64,000 nucleotides of DNA, from NCBI GenBank assembly GCA_012932865.1, contig SAXG01000030.1, forward strand, positions 248,001 through 312,000, given 5' to 3'. The notes under the pieces were generated by a model that had not been told where the DNA came from, made no database searches, and worked only from the letters and a program-made list of their open reading frames with translations. The position numbers and the translations under genes are program-made. This stretch comes from Amylostereum areolatum (taxonomy: Eukaryota > Basidiomycota > Agaricomycetes > Russulales > Stereaceae). Below, one piece after another: positions 11,739-22,610 of this stretch; the first letter of the stretch is position 1, and every line of letters begins with the position of its first letter.

Positions 11739-13487
11739 ATGGACTTAGCATCCTCCGCGAGCGATGCTCCTGCTCTCATTTCCAATCCTCCAAAACCGAG
11801 CGTGCTTCGCCTCTTCCCTGAACTGTTCCACGAAGTGCTTGGGAGCCTGGACCTCCACGCGCCGGAAGAAGCGCACTTGCCCTCGTGCATCACCATCTCT
11901 CAAGTTTGTCGGCAATGGCGAGACCAAGCTCGGGCGTACCCAGAATTGTGGACTCGCATCCCAGTTGCTCGCCTCGCGTGGACCCAGCAGGCGCTCACAT
12001 ACGCCGTTTATAGCGGAGGCCGCCATCTTCCTCTAATCGTCCACGCCGTGTGGGGAGGGAGCAGAAACCGGTGGCCGAACTACGACGCGATGCAGCTCGT
12101 CGCCAAAGAATGTCACCGCATCGGGGAACTCCGCGTGAAAAACGCGGGGAATGCGTCCACAGCTCCCGCCGTGCAGAGGGCGCTGAAGCTGTTCTACGGA
12201 CTTGCAGCTCCTCATTTAACGAACCTTTCCGTCGAGGGGGGCTCGTTCGGGGCGCCCTTGGACCGCGCGTTTCTCAGCGGAGGTGCGCCGAGCCTGATAT
12301 ATATCGAGTGGGCCGACCTCTACCCCACGGCCGGCACCCTCGACTTCCCGATCCTTTCCCCCTCGCCGAACGTAACATACATCCATCTTGCAGTCGATGG
12401 ACTGTGGAGCCGACTAGACGCGTTTCACGATGGATTGACGCGCCTGGCTCCCAGCCTGGAGTATCTTTCCATTTGCACTTGCGAGCTCCCCGCAAAGGGG
12501 TGGTCCGACCCAAGCGCCGCGGCGCTCGCTCACTTGCCCACCATCCCGCCCATCGTTTTCCCCCGCGTCGTGGAATGCTACCTAAGCGACCATATCGGGC
12601 GGATGGGCCTCCTGGCGGGTTTCCTCGAATTCCCCAATTCCGACTGCATGACCACATACTCCGTGGCCCTGTCCGTCGACGACGCGGGAACGCAATCCCG
12701 TCCGATTCTAGACGTGCTCGCCGGCGAATCGGAGAACATAGGCGCCATGGTTCGCCGGATTCTCGACCCTCTGTCTCTCGGGGACGAAGCCGACTACGAC
12801 GCTGGAAGGATCCAGTCGATCGACATAGATCCCTGTGCCAGCGAGCACCAGATTTGCATGACCGTCTACACTAGTGAACACGGCACCCACGACGTGCCTG
12901 GCGAAATCCACCTCACCTTCGAATGGTCCCCAGGCCACCCTCTTCGTCGCGCCCATCGTGGGCTTGCCCTAGCCTCGATCATCCGTCATCTCCCCCAAAT
13001 CGACGGTGCCACCTCCGTGTACCAGTCCGTAAAAGACCCTGAGTACACACCCGAAGATGCGTATGTGCGACTCGACGAACCCGCGGCTCATGGATGGCTG
13101 GAAATATCTTCAGTGATGCCCAACGTGGACTACGTGATGGCAGACGGAGAGAGGGCCGACGCACTGATCTCTCAACTCGCTGCCACCCCCCACGACTGCT
13201 TCCCCGGCCTGTGCACGCTGGTGATACGGAGGTTGGATTTCTCCGCACACGACACGACGGACCAGCGCATCCTCCGGATCACATGCGTGCTCCGGTTCCG
13301 ACTTTGGCGCGCGTCGACGGGCCTCCATCCTGCTCTCGAAGTCACCTTTGAGGATTGCGTCCTCACGAAGGGCCAGGGACGGCGGTTGGTAGCCGAGTTT
13401 GGCAAGTACTGCCGCTTCCCAGGGGGGAGAGACGCGAACCGGTGGAACGAGGACGCCCTCATGGAAGCAGTGGATGGCCAGTCGTAG
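11739..13487 (+). CDS. F-box domain protein
   Basis: An intronless frame of 582 codons from ATG 11739 (MDLASSASDAPALISN). The F-box-like domain is at residues about 22-80 (LRLFPELFHEVLGSL, then SQVCRQWRDQARAYPELWTR), followed by a long leucine-rich region. It is the likely SCF ubiquitin-ligase substrate adaptor; the target is unknown. The frame is open upstream to 11499, but ATG 11739 directly follows a probable 5' UTR intron and places the F-box at the usual distance from the N-terminus. Its organisation and QVCRQWRD block match the gene at 506-2293, so the two are paralogues. An AATAAA at about 13746 lies downstream. It is convergent with MED14. Confidence 0.87.
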   Translation: MDLASSASDAPALISNPPKPSVLRLFPELFHEVLGSLDLHAPEEAHLPSCITISQVCRQWRDQARAYPELWTRIPVARLAWTQQALTYAVYSGGRHLPLIVHAVWGGSRNRWPNYDAMQLVAKECHRIGELRVKNAGNASTAPAVQRALKLFYGLAAPHLTNLSVEGGSFGAPLDRAFLSGGAPSLIYIEWADLYPTAGTLDFPILSPSPNVTYIHLAVDGLWSRLDAFHDGLTRLAPSLEYLSICTCELPAKGWSDPSAAALAHLPTIPPIVFPRVVECYLSDHIGRMGLLAGFLEFPNSDCMTTYSVALSVDDAGTQSRPILDVLAGESENIGAMVRRILDPLSLGDEADYDAGRIQSIDIDPCASEHQICMTVYTSEHGTHDVPGEIHLTFEWSPGHPLRRAHRGLALASIIRHLPQIDGATSVYQSVKDPEYTPEDAYVRLDEPAAHGWLEISSVMPNVDYVMADGERADALISQLAATPHDCFPGLCTLVIRRLDFSAHDTTDQRILRITCVLRFRLWRASTGLHPALEVTFEDCVLTKGQGRRLVAEFGKYCRFPGGRDANRWNEDALMEAVDGQS

Positions 13488-13796
13488 GAGAGCGAAGGCG
13501 GTCGTGGGGTTTCGATCACGGCGAGAAAGCGGTTGCACAATGTAGTACCTACCTCCATAATCACAGGTGGTACTCAATGACGCGAAGTTGTCCTGAACGA
13601 GAGCTTGCCCTACAGGCAGGTTGTGAAAACAAGATGAGGGCGGCGTCACGATGGACAGACATCAACAAGCCGTGCGCATTGCATCCCATCGTCCGCAGCG
13701 TCGGAAAGACCCGACATCTAAACGGTACAATGGCCCACACGAGATGAATAAAAAGGTATATATACATCGACTGCACTACAGCCGGGCGTCGTGCTC

Positions 13797-16700
13797 TCAC
13801 GCAGACGCAGGCTTCCCAATGTCTTTGACGATACCCGCCCACAATTCCCTCCCCACCACCGCCGCATCCCCCACATCGCACACGACGCCCACGTCCACCG
13901 CCGCCACGCTCCCCCTCCTCCGCGCCCGCGCCGCCGCCGCCCGCGCCGCCCGCTCCACGATCGCCCCGAACCGCGGGATCGGCTGCAGGAGCAGCGCATC
14001 CTGCGCGCGATCCGGCGTCGGCGGGCTCCCGCCCTGGAACGAGTGGCTCCCGTCCACCACGGCCACCCGCGCGCCCTTCAGCAGCCTGAAATCGAGCGCG
14101 TGCGGCGCCCCGACGCCGAACGCGACGCGCCACCACCCCGCCGACTTCGGGTACGTGTCCACGTCGGACCAGCTCCAGTTCGCCTCCGCCTCCGCGCCCC
14201 CCGCGGCGTCCCGCTGCTCGGCCTCGGCGCGGATCTCTTCCAGGACCTCGAGGATGGGCACCGTGTTGCGGAGGATGTCGACGAGGGCCGGGAGGCAGGC
14301 GGAGAGGCGGCTGTTTTTGAGGAAGGGGAGGAAGAAGGGCTCGGCGTCGGTGTGCGGGTTGTAGGGGCGGCGGGAGGGCGCGCTTGGGGAGGGGAAGAGG
14401 GAGGAGGCTGAGGAGGCGGTGGGGGGCGGGGATGGCGGGAGGCGGGAGAAGTGGAGGTTGAAGGATCCTCCGGAGGGGTCGGCCGGGTCGTTGCATGTGA
14501 TGGAAAGCACATAATCCTGCCATGAAGACGCTCTCGGTCAGGAAAGGGACCCAAGGGCACAAGGGCACTGATCGCATACCGACGCATACGCAAACTCCAC
14601 GGTCTGCAGGTCGAAGGACACCAGCCGAACGTCCTTCCACCGCTTCGCCATCTGCGCGACTGTCCCATTCCCCACCCGTCAGCGGACGGACGGATTCAAA
14701 AAGCCTGACAAAGGGGCACGGACCTTCCCTCGCGATGACCACGATCTTCGACACGCTCCGCCACTCGTTCAGGAACATGTCCACGCAGCCCTCGACCTCG
14801 TCCGCCAGGAAGCACACCACGGCCTCGCTCGCGTCGTACACGATCCGCTTCGACGGCCGGATGACGCCCCGGCCCCGCGCCGCGCCCGCGCGCCGCCCGA
14901 CCGGCTGCTGCACGTACTTGAGCTTGACGCACGTCACCACCTGCGGCGGCCGCTCCCCGTCGCCCTGCGGCTCGCCCGCGGCCGGCGCGGCCCACCACGC
15001 GAGCGGGAGGACGCGGATGTTGGGCATCGCGGCCTCGAACGCCTGCGAGCCCGCGAGGATGTCCGAGGACTGGACGCAGAGCGCCGGGATGGTTTGGGAG
15101 AGGGAGGAGCTGAAGCTGGCGAGCGACGGCGGGACGGCCGGGGCCTGGCCGGAGGAGGGGTAGACGTGGGTGTACGGGATCTGGCGGTTCTTGAACTGGA
15201 GCTCGACCTTGGTGTGGGCGACGCGCGCGCTGGGGGGGGGGGGGGTTGGACGGCGTCAGCTGGGGCCGGACGACGTCAACAACAGGGACGCGTACCAGCA
15301 GTACGCATACAGCTCCCTCAACACCTGGGTCTCGAGTTTGAACCTGCACGAACGTCAGTGCCAGACCCTTCGCCATCAAGGCCCAGACGACGCTCTCACT
15401 TTGAGTCCATCGCACTCGGGAGCAGGGCCTCCCGCTTCCGCTTGCCGCCCACGCCCTCGGACCCGTCCGCATCCTCGCCCGTCGCCCGGACGCAGATCCG
15501 GTCCACGTCGAGCCAGCCGATGTCCTCGATGACCAGGCGGTGGTACTCGCCCTTCGGGGGGCTGACCTGGATCAGCCCGTACCGGAAATCGTCGTCGGTG
15601 ACGACGAGGACGAGGTAGTGCGCGGGGTAGGGCGCGAGCTGGATGTACAGCGGGATGCGCACGGTGGGACCCAGCTTCGCGAACTCTGCCCACCACAGGG
15701 GGACATCAGACACGCAGCTCGCGCGCGAAAAGGACGGAAGACGGAGGACGGACCTTCTCGCGAGAAGTTCCGCGCGCGGTAGGTTTGGAGGCCGAGGTAG
15801 TTCGCCTTCTGTTCCGCGAGCTCTATGATCGTCTGGCGCCACACACACACGCACGCACGCACACACAGAGGGATCAGTATCGCCCAGGAGGAGGGTCCGA
15901 AGCGCGACTCACGTTCATCCGCAACCTCACCAGGGCGTTCAGGAGCACCCCGGGGTTTTCGTTGAGTTTCTCGGAGATGGCGGAGAAGCGCGGCCCTCGT
16001 CCGGCAGCGCCGAAGTCGCCCGTGTCCCGCAGGCTGAGGCGTCCGGTTCTGGGGTCGATGGTCACGATCGCCGTCTCGTCCGCACAGAGCAGGGTGCGCA
16101 GCGCGAGTTGGCCCTCTACGTGCGTCAGCCGTGGTAGGGTTTATGGTGCCACGGCCCCGACAAGCTCACCATTTTCGACCAGCGCGACCGCGTCCGGGAG
16201 GGAGAAGACGGTGCTCCGCCGAAGCTGCCGCAGGAACGCCTGGAAGATGCCTCTGGTATGCTTCTCGATGACCCGTCGGAGGAGACGCTCCATGTCGAGG
16301 TCGGCCGCGTCCTGCCCAACCGAATGAGCCCAGCCCACACCCGGCGCCCCGAAAGCGACGGACGTATACGCACCACCTCGAGCTCGCCGTCGCGCAGGAC
16401 GGCGTCCTCTGGGAAGAGCTTGACGCCCAGGGCTCCCGGGACCGGCGCCCACTTCAACTCCCATCGCACGGATTCCACGTCGTCCGACGCCCGACGCCCG
16501 GCAAGCTTCGCCCTTGCCTGCAGATCTGCCAGAACGCGCGACGCGGGCGCGCGCCGGGGGGTTGGGGAGTCGACGAGCGACAGCGTGAGCGTGCCGCCCA
16601 GCGGCGGGAGTCGGAGGCGGGGCTGCGGGGGTGGCGGGGGCTTTCGTCTGGAAGCAGCGTCACTGTCGATACCGCGAGCGCGCGCAAGGGGACGGTTCGA

Positions 16701-18272
16701 CTCACATCCAGTAGGAAATCGTGAACGAACGACGGCCCGGGGCCATGACGACCGAGAGGTAGTCCGCCCAACCGAGTGAGCGCAAGCGCTCAGCCTGACA
16801 AAAGCGTCGGGGGCCGGGATGAGAGACAGGATGACGGGACGGCGGGGAGGCGTACCTGGTACCACAGGATCTCGAGCTGGTACGTCATGGACATCATCTC
16901 TAATGAGAGGGCGTTCACAGCCCGCATCAACGCGAAGGGGAACGGGCTCACGGAGGAAGTTGAACAGCCGGACGAGGGGCGCGTCGACGACGCCCTCGGG
17001 GAGCTCCTTCTTTGGGGGCGGCTCTTGTCCTGGCGGCGGCGGCGGCTCTTCGGGATTGGGGATATAGAACCCAAGGCGGTTGTCGGCCTCTGCGGTCAGC
17101 GCACGCATCATGTCGCCGGTAGGCTTTCGCGGAAAGTCTATGAGCGAGGTCAGGCTGGTTTAGACAGAGCTTGTGAACGGGGGCATACCCTGCATGCCCG
17201 TCGGGTCTCCTCCGACGTTGAACAGGAAGACGGCATCCACGAAGAACCATCCGTCGGTCGGTTGTCCTCCAAGGAGACCCAAAGAGGCTTCGAAGGTGTT
17301 TGGAACGGAGAAAAACACGCGTCCGTCGGCTAGCGGAGGGTCGTGGTCAGAACATGGGAAGTCGCCTACTAGACAGCGGGACACACCTATGCGATAGTTG
17401 GACATCTCTATCGGAATGACCTCGTGCATGCGAAGGCGGTAGCGAACGAGGGACTCCATCCGGGTGAATATCTGCGCTATGTCGTCATCGGTGAGGGGCT
17501 TCGGGGGGATGAAAATGTCTTTGATTATGGTGGGAAGGCGCCAGTAGGTCCCCGTGGTGAGCACGTCGAGGGAAGTGAGCAGGTCGTGGTTTCGGAGCCT
17601 GCGGGGGACGTTGGACCGGGTTGGAGCGGAGAAATAGGACGGGCACGCACCGGGACTGATCCAGATTTTTGTTGGTTTCGGAGAGGGCATGGGTGACGTC
17701 CTCGAACTGTCGGTTCTGGTCCATGAAGAACGCGGTGACGTTCTGTGCAGACCGACCGTCAGGGACGCCATCCTGGACCAACAAGCAACCAGAGACGAGC
17801 GCACCATGCACTTTTGGACGACGTGGGCATCCCGCGACCACTTCGCCACCGCATACAGCTTGACCACCTGCTTCTTCCACGCGACCACGAAGTCGGCCAG
17901 TTTTCGCTTTCTGGCCGCATCCGACATATTGGGAAGCCTGCGAGAGCGTTTATCACGATGCGTTCGCTGGAAAAGACGGACGAGATCCGGGCGCGGGGCT
18001 GGACCGGGGGGGGAGGGAGGGGGAGGGGAATTGCGTAGACGGGTCACTCACGTCTCGGCCAGCTCGCTGAGCTCCGCGTAGCAGGTCTGCACCAGCCTCG
18101 ACACGATCTCCTGCATTGGTATCTGCCCGTCGTCCACTACCGGAAGCTCGGCTTCGAGCCGTTCCAGGGGGACGTCGTCGGCGCCATTGGCGAGGCGGTC
18201 CAAAAGCGGGGTGGCGGGCAGGGGCGGCTGGGACGACAGTGGCGGTGTGTGGATCCCATTGGCCGTGCTCAT
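13797..18272 (-). CDS. MED14: Mediator complex subunit 14 (Rgr1)
   Basis: A multi-exon gene. The first exon (18272 to about 18050) encodes MSTANGIHTPPLSS, then VPLERLEAELPVVDD and IPMQEIVSRLVQTCYAELS, the conserved Med14 N-terminus. A GTGAGT donor follows at about 18050. Exon 2 continues LPNMSDAARKRKLADF and VAWKKQVVKLYAVAKW, again diagnostic. Later exons carry TYWRLPTIIKDIFIPPKPL and VGDFPCSDHDPPLADGRVFF (about 17650-17300). A C-terminal exon ends KDIGKPASA at TGA 13797. Med14 is the scaffold joining the head, middle and tail of the Mediator co-activator that bridges transcription factors and RNA polymerase II in the nucleus. Roughly ten introns are needed; I did not fix each one. The C-terminal 200 codons are GC-rich with alanine/arginine-rich patches. 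Confidence 0.88.
15232..15245 (-). repeat. G14 homopolymer (C14 on coding strand) at a MED14 splice acceptor
   Basis: Fourteen consecutive G on the plus strand. On the MED14 strand this reads C14 followed directly by AG, and coding sequence resumes (SRVAHTKVELQFKNR). It thus seems to be the polypyrimidine tract of a MED14 intron whose GTACGC donor is near 15295. Confidence 0.7.
15841..15867. repeat. CA/CGCA microsatellite in MED14 intron
   Basis: Alternating ACAC and GCAC units. It interrupts MED14 coding similarity and probably lies in an intron of that gene. Confidence 0.6.
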
Positions 18273-19280
18273 GTCCCGGGTTTTTGTGGAAAGCGGCGGG
18301 GAGATGAGGTGAAAGGGAGGGAGGGAAGGGAGGGAAGGGGGGTCAAAGCCCAGAGGAGGAGAAAGGTTGGAGTCTTGGAGAACAAGAATCGGACGAGCGC
18401 GTTCCGCCGCGATCCCCGCGTGGCTTCCACGTGACCTCCCCCTCGAACGTCGACGTTTCACCAGCCTGGGACATGTTCTCGACACTTCTTTCCATGGGAT
18501 ACACGACAATGTACTGCAGTGCTGCAGCCATGCTATAGCTAGCCACAGTCTATAGCAACCGTGCAGTATAAACTTTGAGAAAGCATTGACACCGGCATAC
18601 ACTTCGGCGGTTAACGTTGCTTCAATGAGGTCGTAGTACTTCTCCGTCTTCGCCCTAGTACTCCTCTTAGCAGGCGGGCCGCCACGAAGGAGACCAGCCG
18701 GCGGATACTTGCGTACTACCGGGGCGCTGAACAGACGCCGTCAACTTGTAAAAACGGGGTCGAATGTTAATTCAGAGGATTATGTAGGAGAAAGGAAGAG
18801 ACCAAGTCGCAAAGAACCACTAAGCCCATTTCGGAACGAGAGTCGCTAACGAGATCTACAGTAACGGGACATTCGGGGCACTGGAAGCTGCTGGTACAGT
18901 GCCGGTATAAACGGAGGATGTGCCGATGAGGAGTGCGGTGCATCTGGACGATACCCCCTTCGCTTCCTGCATGTGAGGGCCAACCTTATCGTTTCGAAAG
19001 CCCTTCCGTCGGCGGTTTCTTCGTGAGCCACAACATGGATTGAATGTGGGCCTCTACACCTTGACGCGGGCCCTGGTCGGAGCAAGGGCGCCAGCGCGGT
19101 CGGATCGGGTGAAGAGCCTTGCGCTGGTCGCGGGGCCACTGATCATTGTTCGGCTGGGAGCAGCTCGTCGACGGGGACGCGGACGAGACGCTCCCCACCG
19201 GCGGCGGCATCGCCCGCGCCCGTCGCCCCCCCTTCCTCCGTCTCCGCCCGCGCCGACACTTCGCATCGCATCGCATCGCA
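18273..19280. other. Intergenic, MED14 upstream region to DAD2 end
   Basis: No coding region recognised. It holds the MED14 promoter side (minus strand) and the DAD2 3' UTR. A short tandem of GCATC pentamers lies at about 19265-19280. Short open frames are GC-driven. Confidence 0.5.
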
Positions 19281-19658
19281 TCAGTGGACGAAAACGCGCG
19301 AGGACACCGAAACCCGCGCACAGAACATGTTGAGGATGCGGAACATCTGCGGCCACTGCGCGAGCACTTGGCCGTTCACTGCCCCCGGCGCGCGTGAGCG
19401 GTGCGGAGACGTCACGAGAGAGGAAGGCAAAAAAAAAAAAAAGATGCGCGCACCGACGCCCGCCTCCGCCATGATCTCGCAGTCCTCCGCGAGCCCCTCG
19501 ATGCGTTTGAGGAAGAGCGCGCTCGAGCGCTCGAGCGCGGATACCGCGTCGAATTCCTTCTTCTTCTCCGTGAGCTTGGAGAGCGCGGCCGCGTTGGGAG
19601 GCTGGCTGCCCGGAAGGTGGGAGGATGCGCGCGAGGATGCCATGGACGAACGAATCAT
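19281..19658 (-). CDS. DAD2: DASH complex subunit Dad2
   Basis: A small two-exon gene. Exon 1 encodes a heptad-rich helix, LSKLTEKKKEFDAVSALER then LFLKRIEGLAEDCEIMAEA, matching the Dad2 coiled coil. Exon 2 encodes VNGQVLAQWPQMFRILNMF, the family's conserved 'W..v...in' segment. The DASH/Dam1 ring couples kinetochores to microtubules. The intron (GTGCGC donor near 19475, CAG acceptor near 19392) contains a 13-base poly-T on the coding strand. I chose ATG 19658 because A at -3 gives a better context than ATG 19643; ATG 19688 is also in frame. The short tail after LNMF to the stop at 19281 could contain another small intron. Confidence 0.82.
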   Translation of the reverse strand: MIRSSMASSRASSHLPGSQPPNAAALSKLTEKKKEFDAVSALERSSALFLKRIEGLAEDCEIMAEAGVGARIFFFFLPSSLVTSPHRSRAPGAVNGQVLAQWPQMFRILNMFCARVSVSSRVFVH

Positions 19659-20304
19659 TGTCGGTGGAGGTTGAGCAGATACGGGCACTCTGCCGGACTG
19701 GGTCAGTTACTCAGCATGTTCCGGCAAGACCCGGGCCGTGATCCTCACATCTTTCTTGTCTCCTGCGCTCACAGAAGCCTCGGTGACGTCGGTCGCGTTT
19801 CACGGACCCAACTTGCCTGAACTTTGCGTTCTTCTCGTTCTGTTTTTGACCCCTGCATCGCCGAGCGAGGAATAACACACCACGCCCTCACCACGCTCAA
19901 GGAACTTCCGACCACCCGGACTGTGGTTCTACTCGTGGGCGCCTTGACTCGAAGCCCGGCGGAGTCGTGGCACGGTCACCGCTTCGACCTGCGGAACAAT
20001 GGCGCTTTCGACATCGATAATCCCCCGCGCGAAGCTGAGAAGGCGAGGCCGGGAGAGGGAAGGCTCGCCTCGTGGTTGTTGAACGTTGAACGTTGACGGT
20101 CGACCACGCCAAAGAAGCAGAGGCGTCCGGACAAGGTCAGTCTTTTGTCTTCCTTTCTCTCCGCGATGGCACATTCCTGATCGCGCTTTGTTCTTTTAGG
20201 GCGCACTGCTCGACTCATGGAGATGACAGCGCACCCTCGCGGATCGCCCTCGCCTCCGCTTCTTTCGTTTCCCTACGCATTGTGGGCGGGTGCGTCTCGC
20301 AGCC

Positions 20305-20310
20305 TATAAA
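20305..20310 (+). promoter_or_regulatory. Putative TATA box of F-box gene
   Basis: TATAAA 82 bp before ATG 20392, in a pyrimidine-rich context. It would place transcription start near 20335. Confidence 0.45.
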
Positions 20311-20391
20311 CTGCTGCTGCCTTTCTTGAAGGCTCCGTTCTCCCTGTCCTCGATCCCCCTCAACTCTGTAAACGACGGCTCTCTCTTCTCC

Positions 20392-22293
20392 ATGGTGACG
20401 CCACAGCTGACCTGCAGCCGCCACGCAGACGTTCACAGCGGGATGCGCATCCAGAACAAGTCTCGTATATATCGACAGGGCAAGCTTCACAACCTCGAGG
20501 GAAGACCGGCCCCATATCCAACCTCCGACCTCAGCGTGTTCCGTCAAGCAGTGGCGGGCAGACGAGGGGGACAGACGAGAGCCCCAGGGATCCATCCGAG
20601 CGCACCCGCGCACACGCCCCTCGTCCTCACCCGCAGTCCCACGCCCCGCCTCCCCGACGAACTCCTCCACGTCATATTCGACGCCCTCGTCGCAGACGCC
20701 CCCCCGTCCTCGCTCACCGGCAGACGCGGCGCTCGCCCCCTCGGCGTCACGCTCTCCCACGTCTGTCGCCGCTGGCACGCGGTCGCCTACCGCCACCCCC
20801 GGCTGTGGACCCACCTCCCTCTCTTCCACATCCACTTCACCGGCCTCGCCCTCCACAACGCCGTCGCCCGCGGCCGGCCGGGCGACCCCGTTCGACCGCT
20901 CCCCATCTCGATCGCGGCGGAGTGGGGCTCCGATCGCGCCTCGTGGCCCGCCCACCCCGCTCTCCGCCACGCTCTGCATGCGCTCGAGCGCGTCGCCGCC
21001 CTGTCCCTCGTCGCGCTCTCCCCCGACCCCGCCGCCTTCCGCGCGATCAGGGACGTCACGGACCTCCTCTTTTCCCGCGCCGCGCCCACGCTGCAGTCCT
21101 TCCGAATACACGTCCGCAAGCGCCCCGGCGAGCACGCCCTCCGCCTCTCCGCCTGCCTTTTCCACGGACAGACGCACCGCCGCCGCCGCCGCCTGGACAT
21201 GTCCCACGTCTCGATCCTCCCCACCGCCGAGATCCTGCAGGTGGACCTGACCAGCCTCGTGCTCGACTGCGCGCTCGTCTGGGCGGACACGGACGACTTC
21301 CTCGAGGGCCCGCTCTGCCTGTCCGCCTCTCTCCAAGACCTCGTCCTGTACCACCCGCCCGGCCACTGGACGGACCGCCGCGTCGACCCCGACCCCATCT
21401 GGCCCCCCAGCCCTTGCCCCGGGCCCCCGCACAGCATCCCGTTCCCCCGCCTCCGCACGGCCCACTTCGACGACCACGTCTCCCGGCTGCCGAGCCTGCG
21501 CCAGCACCTCTTCTTCCCCCCCGGCGCACGCCTCTCCCTCAACCTGGCCGTGGTCGGAGCGGAGTCCGGCCCCGCCTTCGTCCTCGACACCCTCCGTGGA
21601 TCCTACGACGGCCTCCTCCACGCGGTCGCCGACATCTACACCGGCTTCCCGTGGTCCGACAGGATCGCGTGCCAGCGCGCCGCCGTCGAGCAGCTGCCGC
21701 GCGCGCTCCAGGTGACCCCCGCCCTGTGCGACGGCATCGCCCACCTGTTCCCTCGAGTCGCCCTTCAGCTCTACTGGGCCGAACCCCTGCCGCCGCCCGC
21801 CCTCGCCTGCCTCCCCGCGGACCTTCTGCGCCTGTTCCCCGGCATGCACGTCGCCCGCGAGCTCGCCTTGCACGACGCCTTCATCCCTGCCTCCCCCGCC
21901 GCCGCCGCCGCCGCCGCCTTGCTCGACCTCCACCTCCGCCTCCCCGCCGCCAACAACATCGCCCGCCTGCGTCTCCACCGCGCCGCCGTGCCCGCCTTCG
22001 CCGCGGCCCAGGCCCTGCAGGCCGGCGGCGCGCCGCTCTTCCCCTCCCTCCGCGAGCTCGTCCTGGCGGATTTCGACGTCTACGCCGGCGCGCGCGGGGA
22101 CGGCGACGTGCTGCGCGGCTTGGGCCAGGCCCTGGCGGCGCGGTTCCCTCCCGTGTGCGTGACGTGCGCGGGTGCCGTGGGTCGAGGCGCGTTGCCTATG
22201 CCTGGGTTCGAGGGAACCCCGGTTAGCACAGGGGGACGCGGGGATGGCGGGGCAGCGGTGCCAGTGGGCGATGGGTGGGCGAGAGCGACGTAA
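20392..22293 (+). CDS. F-box domain protein (GC-rich)
   Basis: A single open frame of 633 codons from ATG 20392 (MVTPQLTCSRHADVHSG). The F-box-like motif is at residues about 80-150: TPRLPDELLHVIFDALVADA, then LSHVCRRWHAVAYRHPRLW. A long leucine/alanine-rich half follows, with an eight-alanine run at about 21897-21920. The frame is open back to 20290, but that position is GTG and a TATA box lies between. It is the likely SCF adaptor and a relative of the F-box genes at 506-2293 and 11739-13487, with much higher GC at third positions. That GC bias also opens a 587-codon antisense frame, which I treat as a shadow. Convergent with MED12. Confidence 0.83.
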   Translation: MVTPQLTCSRHADVHSGMRIQNKSRIYRQGKLHNLEGRPAPYPTSDLSVFRQAVAGRRGGQTRAPGIHPSAPAHTPLVLTRSPTPRLPDELLHVIFDALVADAPPSSLTGRRGARPLGVTLSHVCRRWHAVAYRHPRLWTHLPLFHIHFTGLALHNAVARGRPGDPVRPLPISIAAEWGSDRASWPAHPALRHALHALERVAALSLVALSPDPAAFRAIRDVTDLLFSRAAPTLQSFRIHVRKRPGEHALRLSACLFHGQTHRRRRRLDMSHVSILPTAEILQVDLTSLVLDCALVWADTDDFLEGPLCLSASLQDLVLYHPPGHWTDRRVDPDPIWPPSPCPGPPHSIPFPRLRTAHFDDHVSRLPSLRQHLFFPPGARLSLNLAVVGAESGPAFVLDTLRGSYDGLLHAVADIYTGFPWSDRIACQRAAVEQLPRALQVTPALCDGIAHLFPRVALQLYWAEPLPPPALACLPADLLRLFPGMHVARELALHDAFIPASPAAAAAAALLDLHLRLPAANNIARLRLHRAAVPAFAAAQALQAGGAPLFPSLRELVLADFDVYAGARGDGDVLRGLGQALAARFPPVCVTCAGAVGRGALPMPGFEGTPVSTGGRGDGGAAVPVGDGWARAT

Positions 22294-22573
22294 GTGGCTT
22301 ATGGACGGATATTATAATACGAATATGTGCGGGAGGCATGCTGCGCCGTGACAATATATGTTTCTCCTCGTTGACCGATGGATGAAATGAACGCAAAAGC
22401 GATACGATGGCTCCATTGAATTCCACAGCGTGCGGGGGGCAAGACAAGACGCGGAAAATACACGAGAAGGGGGGGCAGGAGGCTAGCAAGGAGAGTACAC
22501 ACATCACGCGGGGAAGGCGTAAGACCACACAACGACATCAAACCAGGACCCAGTCCATCCCAATCCGAACCCG

Positions 22574-22601
22574 CCACCACCACCACCACCACCACCACCA
22601 T
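22574..22601. repeat. (CCA)n trinucleotide repeat in MED12 3' UTR
   Basis: About nine CCA/CAC units just beyond the MED12 stop codon (22611-22613). A histidine-run reading on the plus strand is an artefact of this repeat. Confidence 0.8.
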
Positions 22602-22610
22602 GCCGACCGA

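Noticed and set aside
13561..15027. 488-codon minus-strand open frame in the MED14 region
   Set aside because: It is a GC-driven Pro/Arg-rich frame overlapping real MED14 exons in another frame of the same strand, with no family resemblance.
19265..19280. Direct pentamer repeats as a possible CRISPR or centromeric array
   Set aside because: Only a few perfect 5-bp units without spacers; a simple microsatellite in a 3' UTR.
20215..21978. 587-codon minus-strand open frame opposite the third F-box gene
   Set aside because: Extreme GC at the F-box gene's third positions removes stops on the other strand. The translation is Gly/Arg/Glu/Val-rich with no domain, while the plus strand has a clear F-box.
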